From positions 1 to 64,000 of IMG/VR virus record IMGVR_UViG_3300032245_001520: a stretch of 64,000 bases of DNA. The stretch is one strand, 5' to 3'. Made by a program: the position numbers and the translations under genes. The notes under the pieces are model-generated. The model saw only the letters and a list, made by a program, of their open reading frames with translations, made no database searches and had not been told where the DNA came from. Below, piece after piece: positions 34,233 through 41,806 of this stretch; positions within the stretch are counted from its first letter, which is position 1, and every line of letters begins with the position of its first letter. This DNA comes from a virus.

Positions 34233-34940
34233 CTAACTCGGCAGTCCGGACTCACCTGCTGCCATGCGTTGTTTGACTGAGTCGGGAAGACCGGACTCCA
34301 GACCGTGTGCCTTAGCGATCTTGATGATGTTCGCCATCACTTGACGGGGGTTCTTGGCACGACCAACTGAGGACCATGCCGCAGAGACGTCTTCGGCGGA
34401 GGAGATCGGGAAGGACATTTCTGGACCAGCAAAGGCACCCTTGGCAGCGCCACTCTGCAGTTCCTTGCGCTTTTCAGTGGACCACTCGCGGTACTCCTGA
34501 TCCTTGCGCTTCTTGTCACGACAGGACGCACAGGAGCAGTCACATCCGCAGTCCTCCTTAAAAGCGGGCAGGGGGGTGCTAAGCACCTCGGCGTCGAGTG
34601 ACTCTTCCTCGGAGAAGTTGTACTGGACCCGCTTCATCTCCTTGAATGACTCCATCCGCGCCTTCTTGCGCGAGAAGATTTCTTTCATGGCAGAAGCACC
34701 GTCGCAGTGATCGCAATACTCGCGATTGACTGTTGACTCGTTCTTTTGACGACGTGCTGCGTTTGCCTGAAGGATGCTCTCATTGTGATGGGAGAGATTC
34801 CCGTGGATGTCGGGCGACCACTTTTTTCCTTCGCGGTTCCTCTCCATTAGGTCAGGGATGCCGATCGAGTTACTCGCATTTAACATCCCCCCTGCACCAG
34901 GGAGTGTCACCCCGCTGAAATCAAGACTACTTCCGTACAT
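34233..34940 (-). CDS. Cys-cluster protein with DUF6582-like C-terminus
   Basis: A 235-residue protein. The start at ATG 34938-34940 is set by the GGGTAAAACC element 21 bases upstream. It has a CDHCDG pair near residue 82 and a dense CGCDCSCASC cluster near 130, which could bind zinc. The C-terminal 65 residues (AFAGPEMSFPISSAEDVSAA ... IIKIAKAHGLESGLP) match the FAGPxxSFPI-x-AxxVxxA pattern of a small conserved phage domain (DUF6582 as I recall). That domain often sits at the end of prohead protease or structural proteins. Likely head-associated. Confidence 0.78.
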   Translation of the reverse strand: MYGSSLDFSGVTLPGAGGMLNASNSIGIPDLMERNREGKKWSPDIHGNLSHHNESILQANAARRQKNESTVNREYCDHCDGASAMKEIFSRKKARMESFKEMKRVQYNFSEEESLDAEVLSTPLPAFKEDCGCDCSCASCRDKKRKDQEYREWSTEKRKELQSGAAKGAFAGPEMSFPISSAEDVSAAWSSVGRAKNPRQVMANIIKIAKAHGLESGLPDSVKQRMAAGESGLPS

Positions 34941-34961
34941 ACGGGTCAATCGACGTTGAGG

Positions 34962-34971
34962 GGTTTTACCC
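34962..34971 (-). promoter_or_regulatory. GGGTAAAACC element for the Cys-cluster protein unit
   Basis: Exact copy directly abutting the stop of the acidic-tail gene (34972) and 21 bases before ATG 34940. Confidence 0.73.
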
Positions 34972-35340
34972 TCAGTCTTCTTCGTCGGTGTCGTACTCGA
35001 TCTCGTCGTCACCGATGGAACCGAGCAACTCATCGACGAGTGCGTCGAGTTCCTCGTCGGAGATCACGTCCGAGTCCAACTCATCGTCCTCAACGTTCTC
35101 AGAGTCGTAGTGGTCCTGGGGATTGAACGGTTGGTTCACGGGTTCTGGGTATCTGCCCGAGGGATAGCGCCATAAGCCCGTATGCGCTATCCAGGGGGAA
35201 GTGTTGGAGATTTCTCCGGTTGGAAGTCCTGTCTCCTTATGAACATCCAGGTCTTCGGGGGTTTGCATTTGGGCAGCGTAAGCGGAGCGGAACGCTTCAA
35301 GTGCCTCCGCCGAGTAGTCGCCACCGATTCGATTGGTCAT
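34972..35340 (-). CDS. Acidic-tailed structural-type protein
   Basis: A 122-residue protein, start ATG 35338-35340 (22 bases after a GGGTAAAAAC variant). The N-terminus is helical (AEALEAFRSAYAAQMQTPED), the middle has a Trp-rich strand (WIAHTGLWRYPSGRYPEPVN), and the last 45 residues are intensely acidic (DDELDSDVISDEELDALVDE). Acidic tails are common in scaffolds, DNA mimics and internal head proteins. I do not recognise the family. Confidence 0.72.
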   Translation of the reverse strand: MTNRIGGDYSAEALEAFRSAYAAQMQTPEDLDVHKETGLPTGEISNTSPWIAHTGLWRYPSGRYPEPVNQPFNPQDHYDSENVEDDELDSDVISDEELDALVDELLGSIGDDEIEYDTDEED

Positions 35341-35362
35341 GTTTGATCGAGTTGTTCTGAAT

Positions 35363-35372
35363 GTTTTTACCC
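35363..35372 (-). promoter_or_regulatory. GGGTAAAAAC variant element overlapping a stop codon
   Basis: One-base variant, 22 bases before ATG 35340. As at 17551 and 55496, GGG TAA within it is the final Gly codon and stop of the upstream gene, here a homing endonuclease. Confidence 0.65.
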
Positions 35373-36017
35373 CCTCCACTTGCGTCCGTTTTTCCACTCT
35401 GCCCCCGGGCTGTCCACCTGGTTTCTAATTTCCCCCTCTTTATTTACCCAGTACTTCCTGCCTTTCAGGGTGTCGCTTATTTTACGTCGCTTTTCATCGT
35501 TATACTTTTTTCCTTTCAACGATTCACTAATTTTTCTTCGGGTTTCCTCACTACGTTTTCGACCGGTGTGCAGCTTGATTAACTTTTGCCGGGTTTCCTC
35601 ACTAAGCCTTCGTCCCACCAGGGATGAACTAATTTTTTGTCGAGTAGCTTCGCTTACCTTTTTCCCAAACCTGTGATTTTTCTCTCCTGTGAATGCTTCT
35701 TTAAGGGCTATACGGGTTTCTTCGCTAAGTGTTTTTCCCGTGGTATCGAACTTTGTGCTGGTTTGTTTCGCCCTATTGGCAAATTGAGGATTTCGTCCCA
35801 CATCGTAAAATTCGTGCAAAGTAATTTCATCTGCAATCGCCTCTTCTCTTGTCTTGTAATCGCTTCTCAAAATAATTTTTTGTGCGGGTTTGAAGTTCTT
35901 GTCCGAGTAAGACCCGAAGTATGCCGTGTCTTCTTCAGGTAAGCAGTCACATGACCGGCTGCCTATGTATCCGCGACCCCAATTCTCGAAAGAGTAGTAA
36001 ACGTAGTGGTTTCTCAT
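35367..36017 (-). CDS. GIY-YIG homing endonuclease with NUMOD repeats
   Basis: A 216-residue protein. The N-terminus has YVYYSFENWGRGYIGSRSC, a GIY-YIG core, with TAYFGSYSDKNFKPAQKIIL after it and a conserved Glu (ITLHEF region). The C-terminal half contains three to four NUMOD-type repeats (SEATRQKISSSLVGRRLSEE; SEETRRKISESLKGKK), helix-turn DNA-recognition modules that follow GIY-YIG domains. It would cut an unoccupied allele and copy itself in. Lower GC than neighbours, its own host-type promoter and placement next to a late element mark it as a mobile insertion in the head-gene unit. It ends in Gly-stop within the element. Confidence 0.92.
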   Translation of the reverse strand: MRNHYVYYSFENWGRGYIGSRSCDCLPEEDTAYFGSYSDKNFKPAQKIILRSDYKTREEAIADEITLHEFYDVGRNPQFANRAKQTSTKFDTTGKTLSEETRIALKEAFTGEKNHRFGKKVSEATRQKISSSLVGRRLSEETRQKLIKLHTGRKRSEETRRKISESLKGKKYNDEKRRKISDTLKGRKYWVNKEGEIRNQVDSPGAEWKNGRKWRG

Positions 36018-36023
36018 GCGATC

Positions 36024-36512
36024 TCACCTTTTTTCTATTTTACCGTCGGTGCGCTGAAGTAAACGCGAGTTCCCGGTCAGTCTGGCCTCGTGTTTTTTGC
36101 CCTCCACCTTCACCTCCGCTTTCATTTTTGCCTCACTTAGCATATCTTTCTTCCTCTCCTCCAGAGTCGGTTCTGACTCTTTCTCAGGTTCGAGTGCGGT
36201 GGCATGCTCCTTCAACTTCGCCTTCACCTCGTTTTTCACAATGCCCTCCTCAAACATTTTCTTTCCCTTTTCTTCGGGTGTTTGTTCCACGTTTTCCGGC
36301 ACGACCTTTCCACTCTCGTCGATTTTATGCCCCTTGGGTGCCTCTTTCTTGATTGCTTCGGGGGTGCTGAGGGAGGACAAACGATCTAGAATCTTGGCGT
36401 GGTCCTCGCCTAGCTTAAATCGGCAGACTGCGGATGCCTTAACAGACATAGGACCGCAGGGCATCTTGTGAAGTGTCAGCAAGTCCGAGAGTGAGGGTTT
36501 TTCTTTTGTCAT
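36024..36512 (-). CDS. Lys/Glu-rich helical protein
   Basis: A 162-residue protein from ATG 36510-36512, overlapping the stop of the preceding gene. The N-terminus contains LHKMPCGPMSVKASAVCRF, and the remainder is low-complexity, highly charged and probably a long helix (EEKGKKMFEEGIVKNEVKAK; KDMLSEAKMKAEVKVEGKKH). The end of the gene holds the promoter candidate for the homing endonuclease. Function unknown; possibly an internal or scaffold-type head protein. Confidence 0.68.
   Translation of the reverse strand: MTKEKPSLSDLLTLHKMPCGPMSVKASAVCRFKLGEDHAKILDRLSSLSTPEAIKKEAPKGHKIDESGKVVPENVEQTPEEKGKKMFEEGIVKNEVKAKLKEHATALEPEKESEPTLEERKKDMLSEAKMKAEVKVEGKKHEARLTGNSRLLQRTDGKIEKR
36037..36063 (-). 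promoter_or_regulatory. Candidate host-type promoter for the homing endonuclease
   Basis: TTTACT (36058-36063), 15-base spacer, TAAAAT (36037-36042), 20 bases before ATG 36017. It is inside the 3' end of the preceding gene. AAGGTGAG supplies a ribosome binding site. Confidence 0.5.
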
Positions 36513-36513
36513 G

Positions 36514-36846
36514 TCATGCTCCAGTACGTTGTGGCATCCAACCATCGTTATGCGGTGCGTAGTGAACACCTTTCTTCTTCTCTTTCCGGGGGTTCGAGTC
36601 CTTTCGGTTCTCCTCTCGCATCGATGCGATCATCGTGTCTCGCATGTTTCTGAGGTGGTCGCGTGGCACTGTGCAATGATCTGAGTCACGGTAAGATCTG
36701 TAATGTCGACAAACCTCAGACGGGTCGTCACTGCGGGCCATCATCTCCCATATTCCCAATGCCTGCGAGTCATTGAGGATGCCCGGTTTGAGACCGGACT
36801 GAATCTCGTCCCTTGGAGGGCGATTGAATCGGGTGTCTTTGCGCAT
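36514..36846 (-). CDS. Hypothetical basic protein, 110 residues
   Basis: A basic, Arg- and Asp-rich protein (MRKDTRFNRPPRDEIQSGL; RHYRSYRDSDHCTVPRDHL) with a His/Cys-containing middle and a Lys-rich C-terminal region. It is coupled to the next gene by overlapping start and stop. It lies between the HNH-tag protein and the Lys/Glu-rich protein in the PhoH unit. No family recognised; the charge suggests nucleic-acid or capsid-interior contact. Confidence 0.65.
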   Translation of the reverse strand: MRKDTRFNRPPRDEIQSGLKPGILNDSQALGIWEMMARSDDPSEVCRHYRSYRDSDHCTVPRDHLRNMRDTMIASMREENRKDSNPRKEKKKGVHYAPHNDGWMPQRTGA

Positions 36847-36870
36847 TTGGATCGGGTGATGATGTGGGGT

Positions 36871-38568
36871 CTAGAGGGATAAAATATCTACTAGCACATT
36901 TTCACGTATGTCTTTTATCATACTCGAGATAGCCGCTCTGGATCCGGTTTCCGCGCTCATCTCCAAATCCCTAATTTTTGTACCTTTCCACTCTTTCTCG
37001 TTTAGGTTCAAAAGTTCTCGCTGTGCTCTTCCAAGCAATGCTCCAAGTTTTTTCAATCCTTCCGTGTCTCCCTTAGCCTCCAACTCAGCAACTTTGTCTG
37101 CAATTTTCTTTCCAGCAGGGTTACCTCCTGCCGAAGTTGGCCCCCCGTACCAGTACCACGGCTGGGCGGCGCGGGCCATAGTTCCTTCTTTGGCTGACTG
37201 CATACCGATAGCAACAGTACGAGCAGACCCTTCAGTCCAAAAGGAGATTATTTTACCTAGTAGTTTTGATTTCTTGTCAGACGGAAGCCCTGACTCCTCT
37301 ATCATCTTAATGGCATCAGTTGGTTTGACAGATTTGTCAAGAAGTTTATTTTCCAGATCTGCTTTTGTTCCTCCGCTAGCTTCCCTCAGGGAGTGAAGTT
37401 CTTTCCCCCGAGGGGTCAGCTGCCCTCGATTGTCGAAAGTTACCTGTTCTCGCTTTTTCGAAGTTTGCTTTCCTGTGGGACTCACGTAGAAGTAGCCTTC
37501 AGGGTTGCTTACGTCAAAGTAGTCGGGACTTCCTTCGGACTTACCCCTGTTGAGTCTGGACTTGGTTAGACCGTAATTGTACCCTTGCTCGGAAAACCTC
37601 CCTCCATGGGAAGCAGGTATGATGTGTTCCAGGTCAGCCTCCAGTAAAGGCAGTTTTTCACCCGTGTATATGTCTCTCCACCCCGACTCCAATCCTATTC
37701 GGACTATCAACTCAGCCCTCCCCCTTTGTTGTTCAACGCTGGCCTTTTGAACTGGACCGAAAGAAACGGGAATCACGTCAGATTTAGACCCTGGAGGGAA
37801 GTGACCACCTTCTGCAACTGACCCCGCTTTCCCCAGGAACGTTCTTGCTTCAGCGGGCATGAAAGCCAGAGCCAGTTTAACCTCCGCATCAGATACTTTA
37901 TTCACTCGGTACCCTTCGGCGACTTCTCTCAGAGAATCTCTCATTTGCTCTGCGGTCTTGATTTTGCCACTCAGCATGCCCTCGTAAGCCCTGGTCGCCG
38001 CTTTTATTCTACCCTGTAGTTTGAAGATGCCCTCCACTTCTTTTTCTGAAACAGCTGCTCCGGGGTTTTTTACCCCAAACGCCGTTTCTAGCACTCCGTC
38101 GACAGTTCTGTTAAAGACTTTCTCTCTCTCTTTGGGGTCCGGGTAAGCCCTTTCCAGCTCAGAGTAAGCTTCTGTTAGTTCTTTAGCTCTTTTTCTGATG
38201 TCCTGCTTTTGAGACTCACCCTTTAACTCTGTGTCCCACTCGGACTTTCCAGATTTATCGCTCCCCCCAATTCTCAACTCCCTACTTTGATCTTTAATGT
38301 CCTCCAAACCTGAATACTTCTTGAATACTTTTTCTGCGTCTTCAGGTGTGATGCTACCCTGTTTCACTCGCTCTCGCAAGTGGTCTCTGACTTTGGACAG
38401 TGCTTTTTGCACTTCCGGGTCCGGGAAAATTACAAGACAGTCGTCATCGCGAAAAACACAAGCTGCCCCGCAAGACTTACCTTTTTTGCATACGTCCTTG
38501 CTCTCGGCGAAGGAAACCGCCAACCGATTGGACAAGGCGTCGAGAAGTAGTTGGCGGCGGCAGGTCAT
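36871..38568 (-). CDS. HNH nuclease-like protein with Cys-rich N-terminal tag
   Basis: A 565-residue protein. The tag Cys27-x5-Cys33-x3-Cys37-x6-Cys44 (CKKGKSCGAACVFRDDDC) has exactly the Cys spacing of the kinase-like protein at 31051. After about 240 mostly helical residues comes an HNH domain: IYTGEKLPLLEAD, DLEHIIPAS (His315), Asn331 and Asn340 followed by RGKS. The last 190 residues are helical and Lys-rich. The ATG overlaps the TGA of phoH (ATGA). The protein is too large and too differently organised for a homing endonuclease or packaging HNH protein. It may be a virion-packaged nuclease; this is inferred from the shared tag and location. Confidence 0.85.
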   Translation of the reverse strand: MTCRRQLLLDALSNRLAVSFAESKDVCKKGKSCGAACVFRDDDCLVIFPDPEVQKALSKVRDHLRERVKQGSITPEDAEKVFKKYSGLEDIKDQSRELRIGGSDKSGKSEWDTELKGESQKQDIRKRAKELTEAYSELERAYPDPKEREKVFNRTVDGVLETAFGVKNPGAAVSEKEVEGIFKLQGRIKAATRAYEGMLSGKIKTAEQMRDSLREVAEGYRVNKVSDAEVKLALAFMPAEARTFLGKAGSVAEGGHFPPGSKSDVIPVSFGPVQKASVEQQRGRAELIVRIGLESGWRDIYTGEKLPLLEADLEHIIPASHGGRFSEQGYNYGLTKSRLNRGKSEGSPDYFDVSNPEGYFYVSPTGKQTSKKREQVTFDNRGQLTPRGKELHSLREASGGTKADLENKLLDKSVKPTDAIKMIEESGLPSDKKSKLLGKIISFWTEGSARTVAIGMQSAKEGTMARAAQPWYWYGGPTSAGGNPAGKKIADKVAELEAKGDTEGLKKLGALLGRAQRELLNLNEKEWKGTKIRDLEMSAETGSRAAISSMIKDIRENVLVDILSL

Positions 38569-39383
38569 CAGTCTTCGTATGCTTCTAGGATGTCGGCGAT
38601 AATGCCGTTGCGGACAATGTCAGATCGGTCAAACTGTATGCGACCTACCCCCTTGATGTTGGCCAATCGGTGGTAGGAGTCCAGAAGTCCGCTGTTACGC
38701 GAGAAAACCTCCAGGTCAACTTGGCGAGTGTCCCCTGTGATAACCACTTTGGCATCCTCACCTACGCGACTGATGACAGTCTTGACATTTTCCGGCATTG
38801 AGTTTTGTGCCTCGTCGAAAATGATGAGACAGTTAGAGAATGATCTTCCCCGCAAGTCTTCCAACATCATCGGTTCGACAATCTTCTTGGACACCAAGTA
38901 CTCGGAGGCCCCGTAGGACCTTGTCATGACCGCCAAGTTGTCAAACACAGGACCAACCAAGGGAGCCATTTTTTCCTCCATGGTCCCGGGAAGAGCGCCT
39001 CTACCCCTCTGATGAGCACACCCTACATCACTTCTAACATAGTAAACTTTGTCAAGATTACCGCTAGCTATTTCACTCAAGCCCCACCAAAGGGCCACTA
39101 GAGTTTTACCAACCCCTGAAGGGCCAATTGCGATGGTCACCGTATTTTTATTCAAGGAAGTCCAAAGATCTTCCTGATGGCCGGTTTTAGGGAGGAACGG
39201 GAGAACGTCCATGCCACGAGAATAGGACTTCTCGAGCGACTGTGTGGCTTCGGCACGACGCTTTGTGCGCTTTGTCTTCGAACTTAACATGGGAGTGATT
39301 AGGCAGACGGTGGGTAACTGAAACTCTTTGCTGCTTAGAAGGATTACATCCGACTCACCCCCTTGACACGTGTTCTGAAACAT
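38568..39383 (-). CDS. phoH: PhoH-like ATPase
   Basis: A 271-residue P-loop ATPase of the PhoH family: Walker A GPSGVGKT (87-94), VYYVRSDVGCAHQRGRGALP (a Gly/Pro loop typical of the family), Walker B LIIFDEAQN (186-194), and sensor VVITGDTRQVDL. PhoH is common in cyanophages; its RNA- or phosphate-related role is unresolved. The ATG at 39383 lies 23 bases after a GGGTAAAACC element, supporting this start over an internal ATG at codon 32. It heads a unit containing the HNH-tag protein and the homing endonuclease, so it is expressed with late functions here. Confidence 0.95.
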   Translation of the reverse strand: MFQNTCQGGESDVILLSSKEFQLPTVCLITPMLSSKTKRTKRRAEATQSLEKSYSRGMDVLPFLPKTGHQEDLWTSLNKNTVTIAIGPSGVGKTLVALWWGLSEIASGNLDKVYYVRSDVGCAHQRGRGALPGTMEEKMAPLVGPVFDNLAVMTRSYGASEYLVSKKIVEPMMLEDLRGRSFSNCLIIFDEAQNSMPENVKTVISRVGEDAKVVITGDTRQVDLEVFSRNSGLLDSYHRLANIKGVGRIQFDRSDIVRNGIIADILEAYED

Positions 39384-39406
39384 TGGGGTCTGCTCCAGGG
39401 TTAGGT

Positions 39407-39416
39407 GGTTTTACCC
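39407..39416 (-). promoter_or_regulatory. GGGTAAAACC element for the phoH unit
   Basis: Exact copy, abutting the stop codon (39417-39419) of the upstream gene and 23 bases before ATG 39383. Confidence 0.75.
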
Positions 39417-39608
39417 TCAATGCCAACGCTCCGTAAAGTCCGACCATCCACCTTTGCCACCGCAGAACTCGGTGAACTTCTTTTGGTTGGGGTTCTCTTT
39501 ATTTGCTTTTGTCAGGTACTTGTCCGATGCAGGGTCCGTGATAAGGACTTTGGTGCCGAAGTCTTCCTGCATAATAGCAGGGACTTTGTCTACCGGTGAA
39601 ATAGCCAT
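39417..39608 (-). CDS. Small hypothetical protein after terminase
   Basis: About 63 residues from ATG 39606-39608; an in-frame ATG nine codons earlier is possible. The sequence has a strand-rich first half (VPAIMQEDFGTKVLITDP) and a Lys/Asn-rich, Gly/Trp-containing end (FCGGKGGWSDFTERW). It follows the large terminase by 48 bases. No family recognised. Confidence 0.65.
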   Translation of the reverse strand: MAISPVDKVPAIMQEDFGTKVLITDPASDKYLTKANKENPNQKKFTEFCGGKGGWSDFTERWH

Positions 39609-39656
39609 TGTGATCTGTCTTGTGAGGGACAGCAACTTTTCGTGAGGTTGCGAATC

Positions 39657-41414
39657 TCAGTCGTCGTAACCGATGCGACCCCGCCCGCCACCCCGACGCA
39701 GTCCGAATGATTGAGATCGGTCGTCATCTGACGCAGAGTCATAGTCAACGCTATTGTATCGCGCTTCCCCGAAAGGTAAACTTCTGCTCAGTCCTCGAGA
39801 TGTTTGGGTGAACAGAGTGCTGTCCTTAAGACCCTCGCGTCGCAAATCTCCCAGGTAACGTTTATTTTGAATAATCGCCTCCTGCAGACCCCTGTCGACG
39901 ACGTCCATCGACATTGCATAGTATGTGAGTGCCCATGTGAATGAGTCCACGTCATCGTCATGTTTGACATACGGGAAGGTGGTTAGGTTTTTGACGAACT
40001 TTTGAGTCCAGTAATCGTCAAGGAAGAATACACGCCCGCTCTCAAGATACGGAGTGACCGCCTGCAGACGGGTAGACTTCGACTTGAGGGGTTTCATCTC
40101 TACAACGGGGATCTTCCCCTCCTTCTTCAGCACCTGGATCAGCGATTGACCGCTTGCTGCCTTCTCTATGCACAGCAGTTTTGCCTTGTAGAATGAATAT
40201 GCTTGTTTTACCGCTTCAATCAAATCGGGGAAACCCCACCTCCCGGTGATGATCTCGCGTATGTAAATCTTGGTCGGGTCCTTCAGACAGATCGACGCCA
40301 CACAGAGTGCCGACTCGTCTGACATCTCCCTCTCCTGGAAGGCAGTATCGCAGGCGATCCAAGTGACATCGTACGATGGCGGTTCCTCGTCCTCACCAAT
40401 GACCCGCACCCAGGAGTTTTTAACAATCTGACCCTCAGACGCTTTGGGGACTCCCTGATATAAGGCGGCAAATTTAAATGAACCCATGATTTTCCGCTGC
40501 GACTCCAGCATCGGTACAGAGAATGTCGGGTTGCTCGGCCAGTGCGACTCGCCTACCTTCCGCTCCAGGGGATCATTGTGGGGTTCCTCGCAGAGTCCGG
40601 CAATGTTGATCCACCGCCACCGGAAGTCGTCTTTGTCGGGGTGTCCGACCTCGTCCGGATCGTAGACACCGTCGCCCTGAATCAGCACACCGTGAAGATC
40701 CTTCTCGTGGAATCTCGTGGCGATGATCAACTGGCAGTAGTGATTTGTTCTTCGAGTCGATGCTTGCTCACTCCACCAACTTTCCAAATTGTCCAGTGCC
40801 TGTTTCGAGTCAGACGATTTCAGCGGATCGTCGATGACCATCGCACCGACACCGGGCGAGTCCATATCCGTCGTCCCTGCTGTGAATCCAGTCAGCACCC
40901 CACCCACCGACGTCGCAAGGATGTACCCGCCGCCATTCATGTCGTACTTAGAGTCGGGGGAGAATCCCAACCACTCGGGGAATATTTTCTTGAACGTCGG
41001 TGTCTTCAGCATCCCCACCACCTCGCGGTGGAACTTGAATGACAGCGACGCACCATACGATGCGATAACATGCTGTGTCTTCTGATCGCGTCCGAGCAAC
41101 CACGCCAGGAACATCGTCGCCAGCATCGACTTGCCAGATCGCGGAGGGCAGGAGACGATCAGTCGCCGATTCCTCCGGGTGGCCAGATCTTCGAATGCCG
41201 ACGCAATGATCTCATGGAAATCGGATACTTGAAGGTCGCCTGCCTTCATCAGGTCGCAGAATGCCAGAAAGCAGTCTCGTGCTGCCTTGTGCTTGTACTC
41301 TTGAATGATGCTCCGAGGCGCCTCCAGCAGAGTCAACTCTCGAAGTCCCTTCTGATACTGGCGCCACGAGGAATGCTGCTCCAGCTGGCTGACCCGTGTT
41401 ATTGGCGGTCTCAT
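39657..41414 (-). CDS. terL: Terminase large subunit
   Basis: A 585-residue DNA-packaging motor. ATPase: Walker A CPPRSGKS (89-96), adenine/coupling region VIASYGASLSFKF, Walker B AMVIDDP (191-197), ATRFHEKDL (coupling motif). RuvC-like nuclease: first acidic residue in WIACDTAF (Asp356), middle motif LLCIEKAASGQSL, and C-terminal HDDDVDSFTWAL. The pattern resembles Terminase_6-type TerL of siphoviruses and unclassified large phages rather than T4 gp17. Its ATG overlaps the stop of the 93-residue gene by four bases, typical of a small/large terminase pair. The enzyme docks on the portal, which is not in this window. Confidence 0.95.
   Translation of the reverse strand: MRPPITRVSQLEQHSSWRQYQKGLRELTLLEAPRSIIQEYKHKAARDCFLAFCDLMKAGDLQVSDFHEIIASAFEDLATRRNRRLIVSCPPRSGKSMLATMFLAWLLGRDQKTQHVIASYGASLSFKFHREVVGMLKTPTFKKIFPEWLGFSPDSKYDMNGGGYILATSVGGVLTGFTAGTTDMDSPGVGAMVIDDPLKSSDSKQALDNLESWWSEQASTRRTNHYCQLIIATRFHEKDLHGVLIQGDGVYDPDEVGHPDKDDFRWRWINIAGLCEEPHNDPLERKVGESHWPSNPTFSVPMLESQRKIMGSFKFAALYQGVPKASEGQIVKNSWVRVIGEDEEPPSYDVTWIACDTAFQEREMSDESALCVASICLKDPTKIYIREIITGRWGFPDLIEAVKQAYSFYKAKLLCIEKAASGQSLIQVLKKEGKIPVVEMKPLKSKSTRLQAVTPYLESGRVFFLDDYWTQKFVKNLTTFPYVKHDDDVDSFTWALTYYAMSMDVVDRGLQEAIIQNKRYLGDLRREGLKDSTLFTQTSRGLSRSLPFGEARYNSVDYDSASDDDRSQSFGLRRGGGRGRIGYDD
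39753..39780 (-). promoter_or_regulatory. Weak candidate host-type promoter inside terL
   Basis: TTTACC (39775-39780), 16-base spacer, TACAAT (39753-39758), about 145 bases before the 63-residue gene. It fits the same consensus but is coding and distant, so confidence is low. Confidence 0.3.
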
Positions 41415-41692
41415 TTCCCGTCAGTCAGGCGACTCAGAAGTTCGTCCACTTTTCCGGTGTACTCCTTCGCCAGACTTGCCTCATCCTTCGACTCCTTATC
41501 GCTGAGCGAGACAATATCAGACACAATGTCGCGATGTGTCTTGACGGCACTGTTGAAGATGTTGACGAGGTCGCGCACGGAGCACTCAGTCATTTGGTCC
41601 TGGATGTACCCCAACGCGTCATTCGCAACCTTCAGTGCTTCTGCAGCGAGATATTCCTTCTGCTGAAGAATATCCTCGTGTTTTTTGCTCAT
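41411..41692 (-). CDS. Probable small terminase subunit
   Basis: A 93-residue, mostly helical protein (HEDILQQKEYLAAEALKVAN; VRDLVNIFNSAVKTHRDIVS; SLAKEYTGKVDELLSRL). It lies directly upstream of terL, overlapping by four bases. Position and helical character fit a small terminase subunit, but the usual N-terminal helix-turn-helix is not obvious and the protein is short, so this is inferred. The ATG at 41690-41692 is chosen because a GGGTAAAACC element lies 22 bases upstream; earlier in-frame ATGs fall in repeat copy B. Confidence 0.7.
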   Translation of the reverse strand: MSKKHEDILQQKEYLAAEALKVANDALGYIQDQMTECSVRDLVNIFNSAVKTHRDIVSDIVSLSDKESKDEASLAKEYTGKVDELLSRLTDGK

Positions 41693-41714
41693 GGGGGTGT
41701 GCCCTCTGTTGAGT

Positions 41715-41724
41715 GGTTTTACCC
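41715..41724 (-). promoter_or_regulatory. GGGTAAAACC element for the terminase unit
   Basis: Exact copy (CAGGGTAAAACCACTCAAC), 22 bases before ATG 41692, with repeat copy B immediately upstream. Confidence 0.78.
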
Positions 41725-41793
41725 TGCCAGGTGTTCGATCGATGTGCCATGTGCGCACATGTGCCATGTGTTCGATCGATCGATGCATCGATG
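41725..41793 (-). repeat. Composite palindromic repeat, copy B
   Basis: On the minus strand: stacked ATCGAT/GATC palindromes, GAACACATGGCACAT, ATGTGCGCACAT, GGCACATCGATCGAACAC, and then the GGGTAAAACC element. Positions 41759-41793 equal copy A (3567-3601) over 35 bases on the opposite strand. It lies between a small fibre-unit gene and the terminase unit. Confidence 0.88.
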
Positions 41794-41806
41794 ACATGCC
41801 AGGCAC

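Noticed and set aside
39657-41414. Classification as T4 gp17-like terminase
   Set aside because: Motif wording and spacing (CPPRSGKS; AMVIDDP; ATRFHEKDL) match Terminase_6-type TerL proteins better than gp17.
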